A DNA stretch of 64,000 nt, from positions 496,001-560,000 of the forward strand of contig CAWCVC010000002.1 in the NCBI GenBank assembly GCA_963798805.1, given 5' to 3'. This document shows, one piece after another, positions 6,817-14,871 of this stretch (position 1 is the first letter of the stretch; every line of letters begins with the position of its first letter). Made by a program: the position numbers and the translations under genes. The stretch comes from CAVZCK01 sp963798805 (GTDB lineage Bacteria > Pseudomonadota > Alphaproteobacteria > Rhizobiales > Rhodomicrobiaceae). The notes under the pieces were generated by a model, which saw only the letters and a program-made list of their open reading frames with translations, did not search any database and was not told the origin of the DNA.

Positions 6817-9186
6817 GTGGGCCGGACTGTTTCACGCCTGGGCGTTTCAGCCTGCATATTGCGCTCGCCGAAAGCGCGCGCGGCTCGCCTCGCCGCGCTC
6901 GCCGCCCTGTTTCTGGCGGGTCTCGCGCTCGCGCTTTCCCCCTCCGGCAAAGCCTTCGCCGCCAAGGCCCGGGCCGCCGCTCTGCAGAACCCGCCCTTGA
7001 AGATCGCGCTGCTGCTCACGACCCGCAGCAATTCCTGCTTCGATCCGGGCGACGTGGGGGCGATCAAGCATTTCGCGCATCTCCAGCAGGCCCGCATCAA
7101 TAAGACCATCGGCGTTGCCGGACGGCGGCTGGCGCTCGAATTTCTCGATGATGATGGCGACGCCAAGAAGACCGTCGCCAATATCCGCAAGGCGCTCGCC
7201 GATAAGAAAATGGTGGCGATGGTCGGCCTGACCAGCTCGAACCGCGCCAAGAATGTGTTCGAAGATGCCGGCGCGCAGATCACCGCCTCCGGCATGCCCT
7301 GGCTGTCGAACATTTCGGTGAACAGCCTGTTCGCCGCCTATCCGACCGTCTTCACCATGCGCGGCGCGCAGGAAGACGACAGCATCCCGGCGATGGCGCA
7401 GTTCCTCAAGGACATGAAGGTCAGCCGGCCGGCTTTCATCGGCATCAAGGATTTCGTGTTCAGCTCGGCCCTCGGCGACGGCCTGAAGGCGCGGCTGGCG
7501 CCTTTGTCTTTCGTCGTGGATGAGCGGCTGCCTCTGAAGGACCGCAAGCTCGATCCGGCCGATCTTGCCGCCGTCATCTCGGAACTGAAGCAGGCGAACC
7601 CCGACTTCTTGTTCCTGAATATCGGCGGCGGCCGCAGCGCCGCAGCGCTGGCAGAACTGGAAAAGGCCGGCCTCCACCCGCCCATCTTCGTGTCGGGGCG
7701 TCTCGAAAACATTTTCGCTTCCGGCGATGTGAGCTATTCCGGCGACCTTTACCAGCTTGCCTGGGATGGACTACCAGACGCCTATAACGATCGTGTGCGG
7801 CGCCGGCTTTTCCTCTCCAGCGGCGATGAGATGATGTTCGAAGGCCGCCGCAATTCCGCCGCGCCCGGCTGGGCGTCGGGCGACTGCAAGGAGCGTCCCC
7901 TGCGGCTCGACCCTGACGTGCTCTCCAACGCCAATCTCCGCGCCATCGGCGTCGGCATGCAATATGCCGACATGATCGCCATGGTCGCCGAGGTGCTGAA
8001 ATCGTCCGAGCCTTCGAGCGAGATGGCAGCGCTGCGCAAACGGCTGGTGAGCGGCTTCCGCGACACTTTCGCCGCCGGCCATGGCGCCTTTCCGGGCGAG
8101 CTGGAAAACTGGTCGTTCCGGCCGTCCTCGCGCGCCGCCGCCCGCACGCCCTTCATCATCATGCACCCCAAGGGCCTCGGCGGCGAGCAACTGGCGCCGG
8201 TCCAATATGTGACCTTGCGCAACGACACCATGCGCCAGATCCCGACGCTCTATCTCGACATCGACCTGACCCGCGCCTTCCGCATCGACGACAAGGAGAA
8301 GAGCTTCGTCGCCGAGTTCTATCTGTCGATGCATCCGCAGCGGGGCGAGAGCATCGACCAGATCGAATTCGCCAACGCCTTTCTCGACCCGCAGACCAAC
8401 AGCAAGCAGATCACCATCCGCCCGCTGCACGAGGGCGGGCCGAGCAGCGCCTATCCGAGCGACATGAAGATCTATGCCGTGTCCGGCAAGTTCATGTTCA
8501 ACCCGAATTTCGGCAACTACCCCTTCGACACGCAGCGCTTCCCAATCGACATCCGCTCCAAGAGCGGCGAGGCGCCCTTCATCATCCAGCCTTCGCCGAA
8601 AGAGCTGCGCGACCAGATCGTCGACGCCGAGGGCTGGCGGCTGCGCGACCAGTATGTCGGCTATGACGAGGATTTCCTGCCCGTCATCGACGCCAAGAGC
8701 CATGAGCGCAGCATCGTGCCGTTCTACAAGGGCAGCTTCGTCTGGGTGATGAGGCGCGAGGCGACGGACTACTTCCTGACGGTCGTGATTCCGCTCGCCT
8801 TCATCATGATCATCGCCTATCTGGCCATTTTCATCCCCGGCGTGCATTTCGAGGCCATCGTCACCATCCAGGTCACCGCGCTGCTCTCGGCGGTCGCGCT
8901 CTATATCACTATTCCGAAGGTGGACAGCGACGAGGCAACCATCTCCGATAAGATGTTCCTGTTCGACTACATGCTGATATCACTCATGATCGGCATCTCG
9001 ATTTTGCGGGTGAATAAGGTTATCGACAGGTTCCAGCGCCTCGACGCGGCTCTCGGCGTCGTCCACATCGTGCTGATCCCCTTGCTCGTGCTGATCATGG
9101 CGCTTTACGTGCTCGGTGCGAGCCAGTCGGACGGGCAGACGGCGTCCGCCTTCTGGCCGGCGATGCGCGAGGCGGTATGGCGATGA
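6817..9186 (+). CDS. Periplasmic-binding-protein / pentameric ligand-gated ion channel fusion
   Basis: 789 residues from a GTG start with GGAGG 7-8 bases upstream. An N-terminal hydrophobic segment (24-41) is a signal or anchor. Residues ~60-435 look like a type-1 periplasmic binding domain of the branched-chain amino acid binding kind (LKIALLLTTR, VAMVGLTSSN, DFLFLNIGGG). Residues ~470-640 look like a Cys-loop-family extracellular domain without the cysteines; YPFDTQ (568-573) is the signature of the bacterial loop. Four membrane helices follow: M1 651-675 with Pro659, M2 677-700, M3 712-731, M4 745-767. M2 aligns by eye with the acid-gated channel GLIC: Glu679 at -2', Thr683 at 2', Thr687 at 6', Leu690 at 9', which predicts a cation-selective pore. 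It stands alone, just upstream of the rpsB promoter. The ligand is unknown. Confidence 0.85.
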   Translation: MGRTVSRLGVSACILRSPKARAARLAALAALFLAGLALALSPSGKAFAAKARAAALQNPPLKIALLLTTRSNSCFDPGDVGAIKHFAHLQQARINKTIGVAGRRLALEFLDDDGDAKKTVANIRKALADKKMVAMVGLTSSNRAKNVFEDAGAQITASGMPWLSNISVNSLFAAYPTVFTMRGAQEDDSIPAMAQFLKDMKVSRPAFIGIKDFVFSSALGDGLKARLAPLSFVVDERLPLKDRKLDPADLAAVISELKQANPDFLFLNIGGGRSAAALAELEKAGLHPPIFVSGRLENIFASGDVSYSGDLYQLAWDGLPDAYNDRVRRRLFLSSGDEMMFEGRRNSAAPGWASGDCKERPLRLDPDVLSNANLRAIGVGMQYADMIAMVAEVLKSSEPSSEMAALRKRLVSGFRDTFAAGHGAFPGELENWSFRPSSRAAARTPFIIMHPKGLGGEQLAPVQYVTLRNDTMRQIPTLYLDIDLTRAFRIDDKEKSFVAEFYLSMHPQRGESIDQIEFANAFLDPQTNSKQITIRPLHEGGPSSAYPSDMKIYAVSGKFMFNPNFGNYPFDTQRFPIDIRSKSGEAPFIIQPSPKELRDQIVDAEGWRLRDQYVGYDEDFLPVIDAKSHERSIVPFYKGSFVWVMRREATDYFLTVVIPLAFIMIIAYLAIFIPGVHFEAIVTIQVTALLSAVALYITIPKVDSDEATISDKMFLFDYMLISLMIGISILRVNKVIDRFQRLDAALGVVHIVLIPLLVLIMALYVLGASQSDGQTASAFWPAMREAVWR

Positions 9187-9217
9187 ATGGCGGCCGGCAT
9201 CCGTCGCCGACCGGACC

Positions 9218-9246
9218 TTGCAATTTGTCGCAACGCACCCTATAAA
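9218..9246 (+). promoter_or_regulatory. Putative sigma-70-type promoter of the rpsB operon
   Basis: TTGCAA (9218-9223), a 17-base spacer, and TATAAA (9241-9246). Position and spacing fit the main promoter for rpsB-tsf, giving a leader of roughly 125 bases. Read by eye; no mapped start site. Confidence 0.6.
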
Positions 9247-9279
9247 CCACTCATCACACACGCGGAATTGACGCATGAA

Positions 9280-9334
9280 GGGCCTCGTGAGAGGCCCCAT
9301 TCATTCGCTCCGGTCGCCGGCGTCAAAACCGGCG
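9280..9334 (+). promoter_or_regulatory. Structured rpsB mRNA leader (two hairpins)
   Basis: Hairpin 1 is GGGCCTC-GTGA-GAGGCCC (9280-9297). Hairpin 2 is CGCCGG / CCGGCG (9315-9320 / 9329-9334). Both lie between the predicted promoter and the rpsB ribosome site (AAGAGGAGA). Ribosomal protein S2 is known to autoregulate through its leader in other Proteobacteria, so this is a candidate control region. No poly-T follows, which argues against simple termination. Confidence 0.4.
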
Positions 9335-9379
9335 GGGACTTTCCGCGGAGGCTTAACCGGAAAAGAGGAGAGCAGGCCC

Positions 9380-10459
9380 ATGGCGCTGCCACAATTCACT
9401 ATGCGTCAGCTTCTCGAGGCGGGCGTGCATTTCGGCCATCAGACGCATCGCTGGAACCCGAAGATGGAGCGCTTCATCTTCGGCGATCGCAACAAGATTC
9501 ACATCATCGACCTCGCCCAGACCGTGCCGTTGTTCCACCAGGCGCTCGTCGCGGTGAGCGACATCGTCGCGCGCGGCGGCCGGGTGCTGTTCGTCGGCAC
9601 CAAGCGGCAGGCGTCGGAGGGGATCGCGGAGGCGGCGAAGCGCTCGGCGCAATATTTCGTCAATCACCGCTGGCTGGGCGGCATGTTGACGAACTGGAAG
9701 ACCATCACCAATTCTATCCGGCGTCTGCGCCAGCTCGACGAGCTGATCTCCAGCAACGCGCATGGCTTCACCAAAAAGGAGCTTCTGCAACTCACCCGCG
9801 AGCGCGACAAGCTCGAACAAGCTCTGGGCGGCATCCGCGATATGGGCGGACTGCCCGACATGATGTTCATCATCGACACCAACAAGGAATCGATCGCCGT
9901 CGCCGAAGCCAAGAAGCTCGGCATTCCGGTGATTGCGATCGTCGACAGCAATTCCGATCCGGACGGCATCGACTATGTGGTGCCGGGCAATGACGATGCG
10001 GGCCGCGCGATCACGCTTTATTGCGATCTGGTCGCGCGTGCGGCGATCGACGGCATCGAGCGCGGCGCAACGCGCAGCGGCGTCGATGTTGGCGCCTCGG
10101 CCGAGCCGACGGCGGAGGATCTTCCGGCGGAACCGCGCCGGAGGGGACGCGGCGGCGCCAAAGCCGAGGCGACGGAGGCCGAACCGGCTCAGCTTTCCGG
10201 CTTCAGCCCGCTCGCGGCTCCGGAGGGTGAGCCGGACGATCTGACCAAACTCTCCGGTGTCGGCAAGGGCTGGGCGCGCAAGCTCAACGAGCATGGCATC
10301 TATCATTTCTCGCAGATCGCCGAGCTGACCCCGGACAATCTGGAAGAGCTCGACGAAGCCCTGAATGGCAAGGGTAAAATTGCGAAGAGCGGCTGGATCG
10401 AGGAAGCCAAAAAGCTTAAGGAAGAAGCGGCTCCTGAAGCCGCGGAACAAACGGCCTGA
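9380..10459 (+). CDS. rpsB: 30S ribosomal protein S2 with C-terminal HhH extension
   Basis: Component of the small ribosomal subunit. The N-terminal ~235 residues are a normal S2 (MRQLLEAGVHFGHQTHRWNPKM; GGMLTNWKTI; FIIDTNKE). The remaining ~120 residues are an extension: an Ala/Arg/Glu-rich linker and a helix-hairpin-helix-like domain containing LTKLSGVGKGWARKLNEHGI. Total length is 359 residues against about 240-260 in enteric bacteria; such extensions are common in Rhizobiales. The ATG at 9380 has a strong AGAGGAGA site. First gene of the rpsB-tsf pair. Confidence 0.97.
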   Translation: MALPQFTMRQLLEAGVHFGHQTHRWNPKMERFIFGDRNKIHIIDLAQTVPLFHQALVAVSDIVARGGRVLFVGTKRQASEGIAEAAKRSAQYFVNHRWLGGMLTNWKTITNSIRRLRQLDELISSNAHGFTKKELLQLTRERDKLEQALGGIRDMGGLPDMMFIIDTNKESIAVAEAKKLGIPVIAIVDSNSDPDGIDYVVPGNDDAGRAITLYCDLVARAAIDGIERGATRSGVDVGASAEPTAEDLPAEPRRRGRGGAKAEATEAEPAQLSGFSPLAAPEGEPDDLTKLSGVGKGWARKLNEHGIYHFSQIAELTPDNLEELDEALNGKGKIAKSGWIEEAKKLKEEAAPEAAEQTA

Positions 10460-10461
10460 CG

Positions 10462-10487
10462 GGCTGTCTTAAGCAATTGAGACAGCC
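10462..10487 (+). promoter_or_regulatory. rpsB-tsf intergenic hairpin
   Basis: Perfect 8-bp stem GGCTGTCT / AGACAGCC (10462-10469 / 10480-10487), loop of 10, starting 3 bases after the rpsB stop. There is no T tract, so it may reduce read-through into tsf or stabilise the rpsB 3' end rather than terminate fully. Confidence 0.5.
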
Positions 10488-10664
10488 GCCGCGGTCGGGA
10501 CTGGCGGACGCTGGACGCTTTGACCTCGCCCTCGCGAAACGAGCGGCGCCGGTGTCGGGGTCTCTCGAGGATCTTGGAATTCCCGCTTTGACGGGTAAGA
10601 CCTGATCGCGTTGCAGCTTTCGGAACGGTCCGGCAAGACACACTCACGCTTGAAAGAGGCGGAT

Positions 10665-11594
10665 ATGGCGGCAATTACGGCACAAATGGTAAAGGACCTG
10701 CGCGAGAAGACCGGCGTGGGCATGATGGACTGCAAGGCGGCTCTGACCGAGACCGGCGGCGAGATGGAGGCTGCGGTTGACTGGCTTCGCGCCAAGGGCC
10801 TTTCCAAGGCGGCGAAGAAGGCGGGTCGGGTCGCCGCAGAAGGGCTGATCGGCGTCGCTCTCGCCGATAAGGCGGGAACGGTGGTCGAGGTCAATTCCGA
10901 GACCGATTTCGTGGCGCGCAACGATCAGTTCCAGACCATGGTCAAGGAGATCGCCCGGCTTGGCCTAAAGGCCAAGGGCGATGTGAAGAAGCTCGCCGAC
11001 GCGAAGATGCCGGACGGCAAGTCGGTTGCCGACTACATTCAGGAGGCGGTCGGCAAGATCGGCGAGAATATGAGTCTGCGCCGCACGGCTTTTCTGAAGG
11101 TGGCGGACGGCGTCGTGGTCAGCTATGTGCATAATTCTGTCGCCCCGGACCTCGGCAAGATCGGCGTGCTCGTTGCGCTCGAGTCAAAGGGCGACAAGGC
11201 CAAGCTGAAGGAGCTCGGCCGGCAGATCGCCATGCATGTTGCGGCGTCGAGCCCGCTTGCGGTGACCGCCGAGGAGATCGACCCGGCGGTGGTCGAGCGC
11301 GAGCGCGCGGTTCTGACCGAGCAGGCGCGCGAGCAGGGCAAGGGCAAGCCCGACAACGTCATCGCCAAAATGGTCGACGGACGGCTGCAGAAGTTCTTCA
11401 AGGAGTCGGTGCTGCTGAAGCAGCTCTTCGTCGTCGACAGCGAGAAAACCGTCGAGCAGGCGGTGGCCGCCGCCGAGAAGGAGGCCGGCGGTCCGATCAA
11501 GGTGGCGGGCTTCGTCCGCTACGCTCTGGGCGAGGGCATCGAGAAGGCCGAGACCGATTTTGCCGCCGAAGTCGCGGCGGCAGCGGCAGGCTAA
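10665..11594 (+). CDS. tsf: Translation elongation factor Ts
   Basis: 309-residue guanine-nucleotide exchange factor for EF-Tu. The UBA-like N-terminus VKDLREKTGVGMMDCKAAL and the core EVNSETDFVARNDQF, the EF-Tu contact segment, are both intact. Normal length. The start at 10665 follows GAAAGAGGCGG; an in-frame start 18 codons upstream would add an atypical tail. Co-oriented with rpsB as in nearly all bacteria. Confidence 0.97.
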   Translation: MAAITAQMVKDLREKTGVGMMDCKAALTETGGEMEAAVDWLRAKGLSKAAKKAGRVAAEGLIGVALADKAGTVVEVNSETDFVARNDQFQTMVKEIARLGLKAKGDVKKLADAKMPDGKSVADYIQEAVGKIGENMSLRRTAFLKVADGVVVSYVHNSVAPDLGKIGVLVALESKGDKAKLKELGRQIAMHVAASSPLAVTAEEIDPAVVERERAVLTEQAREQGKGKPDNVIAKMVDGRLQKFFKESVLLKQLFVVDSEKTVEQAVAAAEKEAGGPIKVAGFVRYALGEGIEKAETDFAAEVAAAAAG

Positions 11595-11617
11595 GGCGGG
11601 CGGAAGATCAACAGGCG

Positions 11618-11639
11618 GGCCGGGTCACACAATCCGGCC
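11618..11639 (+). terminator. tsf-pyrH intergenic hairpin
   Basis: 6-bp GC stem GGCCGG / CCGGCC (11618-11623 / 11634-11639), 10-base loop, followed by TTGCTT. Weak terminator or attenuator between tsf and pyrH. Confidence 0.4.
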
Positions 11640-11660
11640 TTGCTTCATGGAGCCCGGCAG

Positions 11661-12395
11661 ATGGCCGCCAACCCGCCTCGCGAACCTCTCTACAAACGGG
11701 CGCTTCTGAAGCTCTCCGGTGAGGCCCTGCTTGGCGGCCGAGCCTATGGCATTGAGCCGGACGCGGCGGCGCGCTTTGCCCGCGAGATCGACGCGGCAAG
11801 GCGCGGCGGCACCGAGATCTGCGTGGTGATCGGCGGCGGCAATATCTTCCGCGGCCTCGCAGGCGCCGCGGGCGGCATGGACCGCGTCAAGGCCGATTAT
11901 ATCGGCATGCTGGCGACGGTGATGAACGCGGTGGCGCTCGGCAATGCGCTGGAGCGCGCCGGCTGTCCGGCGGTGATCCATTCCGCCATTCCCGTCGAGG
12001 CGGTGGCCGAGCGCTTTCAGCGCGACAAGGCGGCGGCAGAGCTTGCCGCCGGGCGCGTGGTGATTTTCGCCGGCGGCACCGGCAACCCATTCTTTACCAC
12101 GGATACGACCGCGGCCTTGCGCGCCGCTGAGATGGGATGCGATGTCATCCTGAAGGCGACCCAGGTCGACGGCGTCTATTCCGCCGATCCCAAGACCAAC
12201 GCCGACGCCGTGCGTTTCGAGCGCCTCACCTATGACGAGGCGCTGGCGCGTGATCTGAAGGTGATGGACGGGGCGGCCTTCGCTCTGGCGCGGGATGCGC
12301 GCATTCCGATCCTGGTTTTTTCCGCAGAGGCCGAGGGCTCGATCGCACGGGTGCTGGCCGGAGAAGGACTTTCGACTTTGGTGACCTCCGGCTAG
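11661..12395 (+). CDS. pyrH: UMP kinase
   Basis: Bacterial UMP kinase of the amino-acid-kinase fold, making UDP for nucleotide, LPS and peptidoglycan precursors. 244 residues with RALLKLSGEALLG near the N-terminus, VVIGGGNIFRG, the nucleotide site FAGGTGNPFFTTDT, and KATQVDGVYSADP. The ATG at 11661 has GGAG 8 bases upstream; a TTG 7 codons earlier is less likely. Lies between tsf and frr in the conserved order. Confidence 0.96.
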   Translation: MAANPPREPLYKRALLKLSGEALLGGRAYGIEPDAAARFAREIDAARRGGTEICVVIGGGNIFRGLAGAAGGMDRVKADYIGMLATVMNAVALGNALERAGCPAVIHSAIPVEAVAERFQRDKAAAELAAGRVVIFAGGTGNPFFTTDTTAALRAAEMGCDVILKATQVDGVYSADPKTNADAVRFERLTYDEALARDLKVMDGAAFALARDARIPILVFSAEAEGSIARVLAGEGLSTLVTSG

Positions 12396-12538
12396 GCGAG
12401 GTGGTTGCCGGACCCCGCTCATGCGCAAAAGCCCTTGGCCCTCGGATGATCCCTTGATGATGTTGCACTCCGCCTTGCAACGATTTACCACAAGATGAGG
12501 ATGACGGCGGCAAGATTGCAGAGATAAGGAACATAACC

Positions 12539-13102
12539 ATGGCGGGTTCGACTTTCGATTTGAAGGATATTGAGAAACGGATGCGCGGCGCGCTCCAGGT
12601 CCTCAAACAGGAATTCGGCGGTCTGCGCACGGGGCGGGCGAGCGTGAGCCTCGTCGAGCCGATCATGGTCAATGCCTATGGCTCGAAGATGCCGCTCAAT
12701 CAGGTGGCGACCATCTCGGTGCCCGAGCCGCGCATGATCACCGTCTCGGTGTGGGACAAGAGCCAGGTCTCGGCCGTCGAGAAAGCGATCCGCGAATCCG
12801 ATCTCGGGCTGAACCCGGTGGTGGACGGCGCCACCTTGCGGCTGCCGATCCCCGAGCTCAACCAGGAGCGCCGCCAGGAGCTGACCAAGATCGCCGCCAA
12901 ATATGCCGAGCAGGCCCGGGTCTCCGTCCGCAATGTCCGCCGCGACGGCATGGACCATCTCAAGCGGCTCGAGAAGGACCATCAGATCGGCGAGGATGAG
13001 CATCACGGCCTTTCAGCCAAAGTACAGGAATTGACCGATAAGGTGATCAAGGAGATCGACGCGACCCTTGCCACCAAAGACGCTGAAATCATGCAGGTCT
13101 GA
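12539..13102 (+). CDS. frr: Ribosome recycling factor
   Basis: 187-residue RRF, which splits post-termination ribosomes with EF-G. The sequence is full length and typical (GGLRTGRASVSLVEPI; IPELNQERRQEL; RNVRRDGMDHLKRLEKD). An AAGGA site lies just upstream of the ATG. The 143-base gap after pyrH may hold its own promoter; TTGCAC and TACCAC with a 17-base spacer are seen around 12462-12490, but this is weak. Confidence 0.97.
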   Translation: MAGSTFDLKDIEKRMRGALQVLKQEFGGLRTGRASVSLVEPIMVNAYGSKMPLNQVATISVPEPRMITVSVWDKSQVSAVEKAIRESDLGLNPVVDGATLRLPIPELNQERRQELTKIAAKYAEQARVSVRNVRRDGMDHLKRLEKDHQIGEDEHHGLSAKVQELTDKVIKEIDATLATKDAEIMQV

Positions 13103-13159
13103 CACGGCAATGGTTGAACCGCCAAGCGCCCTGCCACGTCTAATTTTGCTGGAACTCCG

Positions 13160-13915
13160 ATGACGCCGCCAGACGATGGAATCCCCATGCAAGACACCCC
13201 TCCCGCGCCCCGCCATGTCGCAATCATCATGGATGGCAACGGCCGCTGGGCTCTGAAGCGCGGGCTGCCGCGCGTCGAAGGTCACCGGCGCGGGGTCGAG
13301 GCGGTCAGGCGCTGCGTCCGGGCCGCGATCGAGCTCGGCATCACCCATCTCACGCTCTACACCTTCTCCTCCGAAAACTGGCGGCGCCCGCAGGAGGAGA
13401 TCGTCGATCTGATGGGGCTCCTGAAGCTGTTCATCCGCCGCGATCTCGCCGAGCTGCACGAGCAGAACGTCAAGATCCGGGTGATCGGCACGGAGGAAAA
13501 GGTCGATCGCGAGGTGCTGACGCTGATCCGTGATGCGGTCGAGCTGACCAGGAGCAACACCGGCCTCGTGCTGACGACGGCGTTCAATTACGGCGGCCGT
13601 GACGAGCTCGTGAGAGCCGCAAAGGCGCTGGCCGCGGAGGTCGGGCGCGGGGAGCTTGCGCCGGGCGATATCACGCAGGAGCGCTTCGAAGCCCATCTCG
13701 ACACGGCGGGCCTGCCGGAGCCGGACCTGCTCATCCGCACCGGCGGCGACAAGCGCATCAGCAACTTCCTGCTCTGGCAATGCGCCTATACGGAATTCGT
13801 GTTTCTCGACGCTTTCTGGCCCGATTTCTCCAAAGAGATGCTCGCTCAGGCGGTCTCCGAATTTCAACACCGCGAGCGGCGCTTTGGCGGGCTGAATACG
13901 AGATGCAGCGCGTGA
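13160..13915 (+). CDS. uppS: Isoprenyl transferase / undecaprenyl diphosphate synthase
   Basis: Cis-prenyltransferase making the C55 lipid carrier for cell-wall and LPS synthesis. 251 residues. The catalytic motif MDGNGRW is at about 24-30 (Asp25 is the catalytic acid). TFSSENWRRP, LIRTGGDKRISNFLLWQCAYTEF and the C-terminal RRFGG are intact. The ATG at 13160 is used; an ATG at 13187 is possible. The end overlaps the predicted cdsA start by 13 bases. Confidence 0.96.
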   Translation: MTPPDDGIPMQDTPPAPRHVAIIMDGNGRWALKRGLPRVEGHRRGVEAVRRCVRAAIELGITHLTLYTFSSENWRRPQEEIVDLMGLLKLFIRRDLAELHEQNVKIRVIGTEEKVDREVLTLIRDAVELTRSNTGLVLTTAFNYGGRDELVRAAKALAAEVGRGELAPGDITQERFEAHLDTAGLPEPDLLIRTGGDKRISNFLLWQCAYTEFVFLDAFWPDFSKEMLAQAVSEFQHRERRFGGLNTRCSA

Positions 13916-14784
13916 GGGGACAGTCGGCTCTATCCGAGGAGGATACATTCAAGAAACGCACGCCGACAGAACTCCTCGTCCGGGTCTATTCCGCCCTGAT
14001 TCTCGTTGCCATTGCGCTGTTCATGACGGTGACGAGCGTCGACAGCTTTGCGGTCATGATCACGATTTTCATCGCCGCGATGGCCTGGGAATGGGGCCGT
14101 CTCGTTCGCGGCGATGGGCTCGACTTTTCCTTCGGCGTCCAGCTTGGCGCGACGGCCGCGGCCTCCTGGACGACGGCCAGGGGCTGTCCAGCCTGCGCGC
14201 TTGTGATCGTGATCGTCGGCACGGGCCTGGTGTTTTTCGTCCGCTCGTTAAGGGACGAGCGGCGCGAAGCCTGGTGGTCGGCGGCGGGGGTCTATTACGC
14301 CGGCCTTCCAGCCATCGCGCTGATCTGGCTGCGCAGCGACGCGGCCTATGGCTGGCTGGCGATCCTCTACCTCTTCGCCATCGTCTGGACCACGGACAGC
14401 GCCGCCTATCTGTTCGGCCGCTGGATCGGCGGCGCCAAGCTCGCGCCGCGGATCTCGCCGAAGAAGACCTGGGCCGGGCTGATCGGCGGGGCCTTGTCGG
14501 CGGGCCTTGCCGGCCTCATCTTCGCAACTGTTGCCGGACGCGAGTTCAGCAGCTGGCTCGGCGCCTTGGGCGTCGGCCTCGCCCTCATCGCCCAGCTCGG
14601 GGATCTGGGTGAATCGGCTGTCAAGCGGCTGTTCGGCATGAAGGATTCGAGTGGGCTCATTCCCGGCCATGGCGGCGTGCTGGACCGGATCGACGGGCTG
14701 ATTTTCGCGGCCATCGCCGCGGCCATTCTGGCCTGGATCGTCGATCCCGCCCATCCGGGCCGGGCATTATTGCTCTGGTCTTGA
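13903..14784 (+). CDS. cdsA: Phosphatidate cytidylyltransferase
   Basis: Integral membrane enzyme converting phosphatidic acid and CTP to CDP-diacylglycerol, the branch point of phospholipid synthesis. 293 residues with about seven to eight hydrophobic helices. The family signature is near the C-terminus: KRLFGMKDSSGLIPGHGG followed by LDRIDGL, with the earlier DSAAYLFGRWIGG. The start is not certain: ATG 13903 overlaps uppS by 13 bases, while GTG 13912 would give a 4-base GTGA overlap. Confidence 0.94.
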   Translation: MQRVRGQSALSEEDTFKKRTPTELLVRVYSALILVAIALFMTVTSVDSFAVMITIFIAAMAWEWGRLVRGDGLDFSFGVQLGATAAASWTTARGCPACALVIVIVGTGLVFFVRSLRDERREAWWSAAGVYYAGLPAIALIWLRSDAAYGWLAILYLFAIVWTTDSAAYLFGRWIGGAKLAPRISPKKTWAGLIGGALSAGLAGLIFATVAGREFSSWLGALGVGLALIAQLGDLGESAVKRLFGMKDSSGLIPGHGGVLDRIDGLIFAAIAAAILAWIVDPAHPGRALLLWS

Positions 14785-14871
14785 GGCCCGTTCCGGGCAA
14801 TGCTGGGCCCCTGAGTTGGGAGGAGAATTGACGCGTCCGAAACCGCAAGGTTGCAAGAGAGAGGGCGGACG

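Noticed and set aside
9353..10450. 365-codon minus-strand open frame opposite rpsB
   Set aside because: Mirror of the rpsB coding frame; no independent ribosome site or family similarity.
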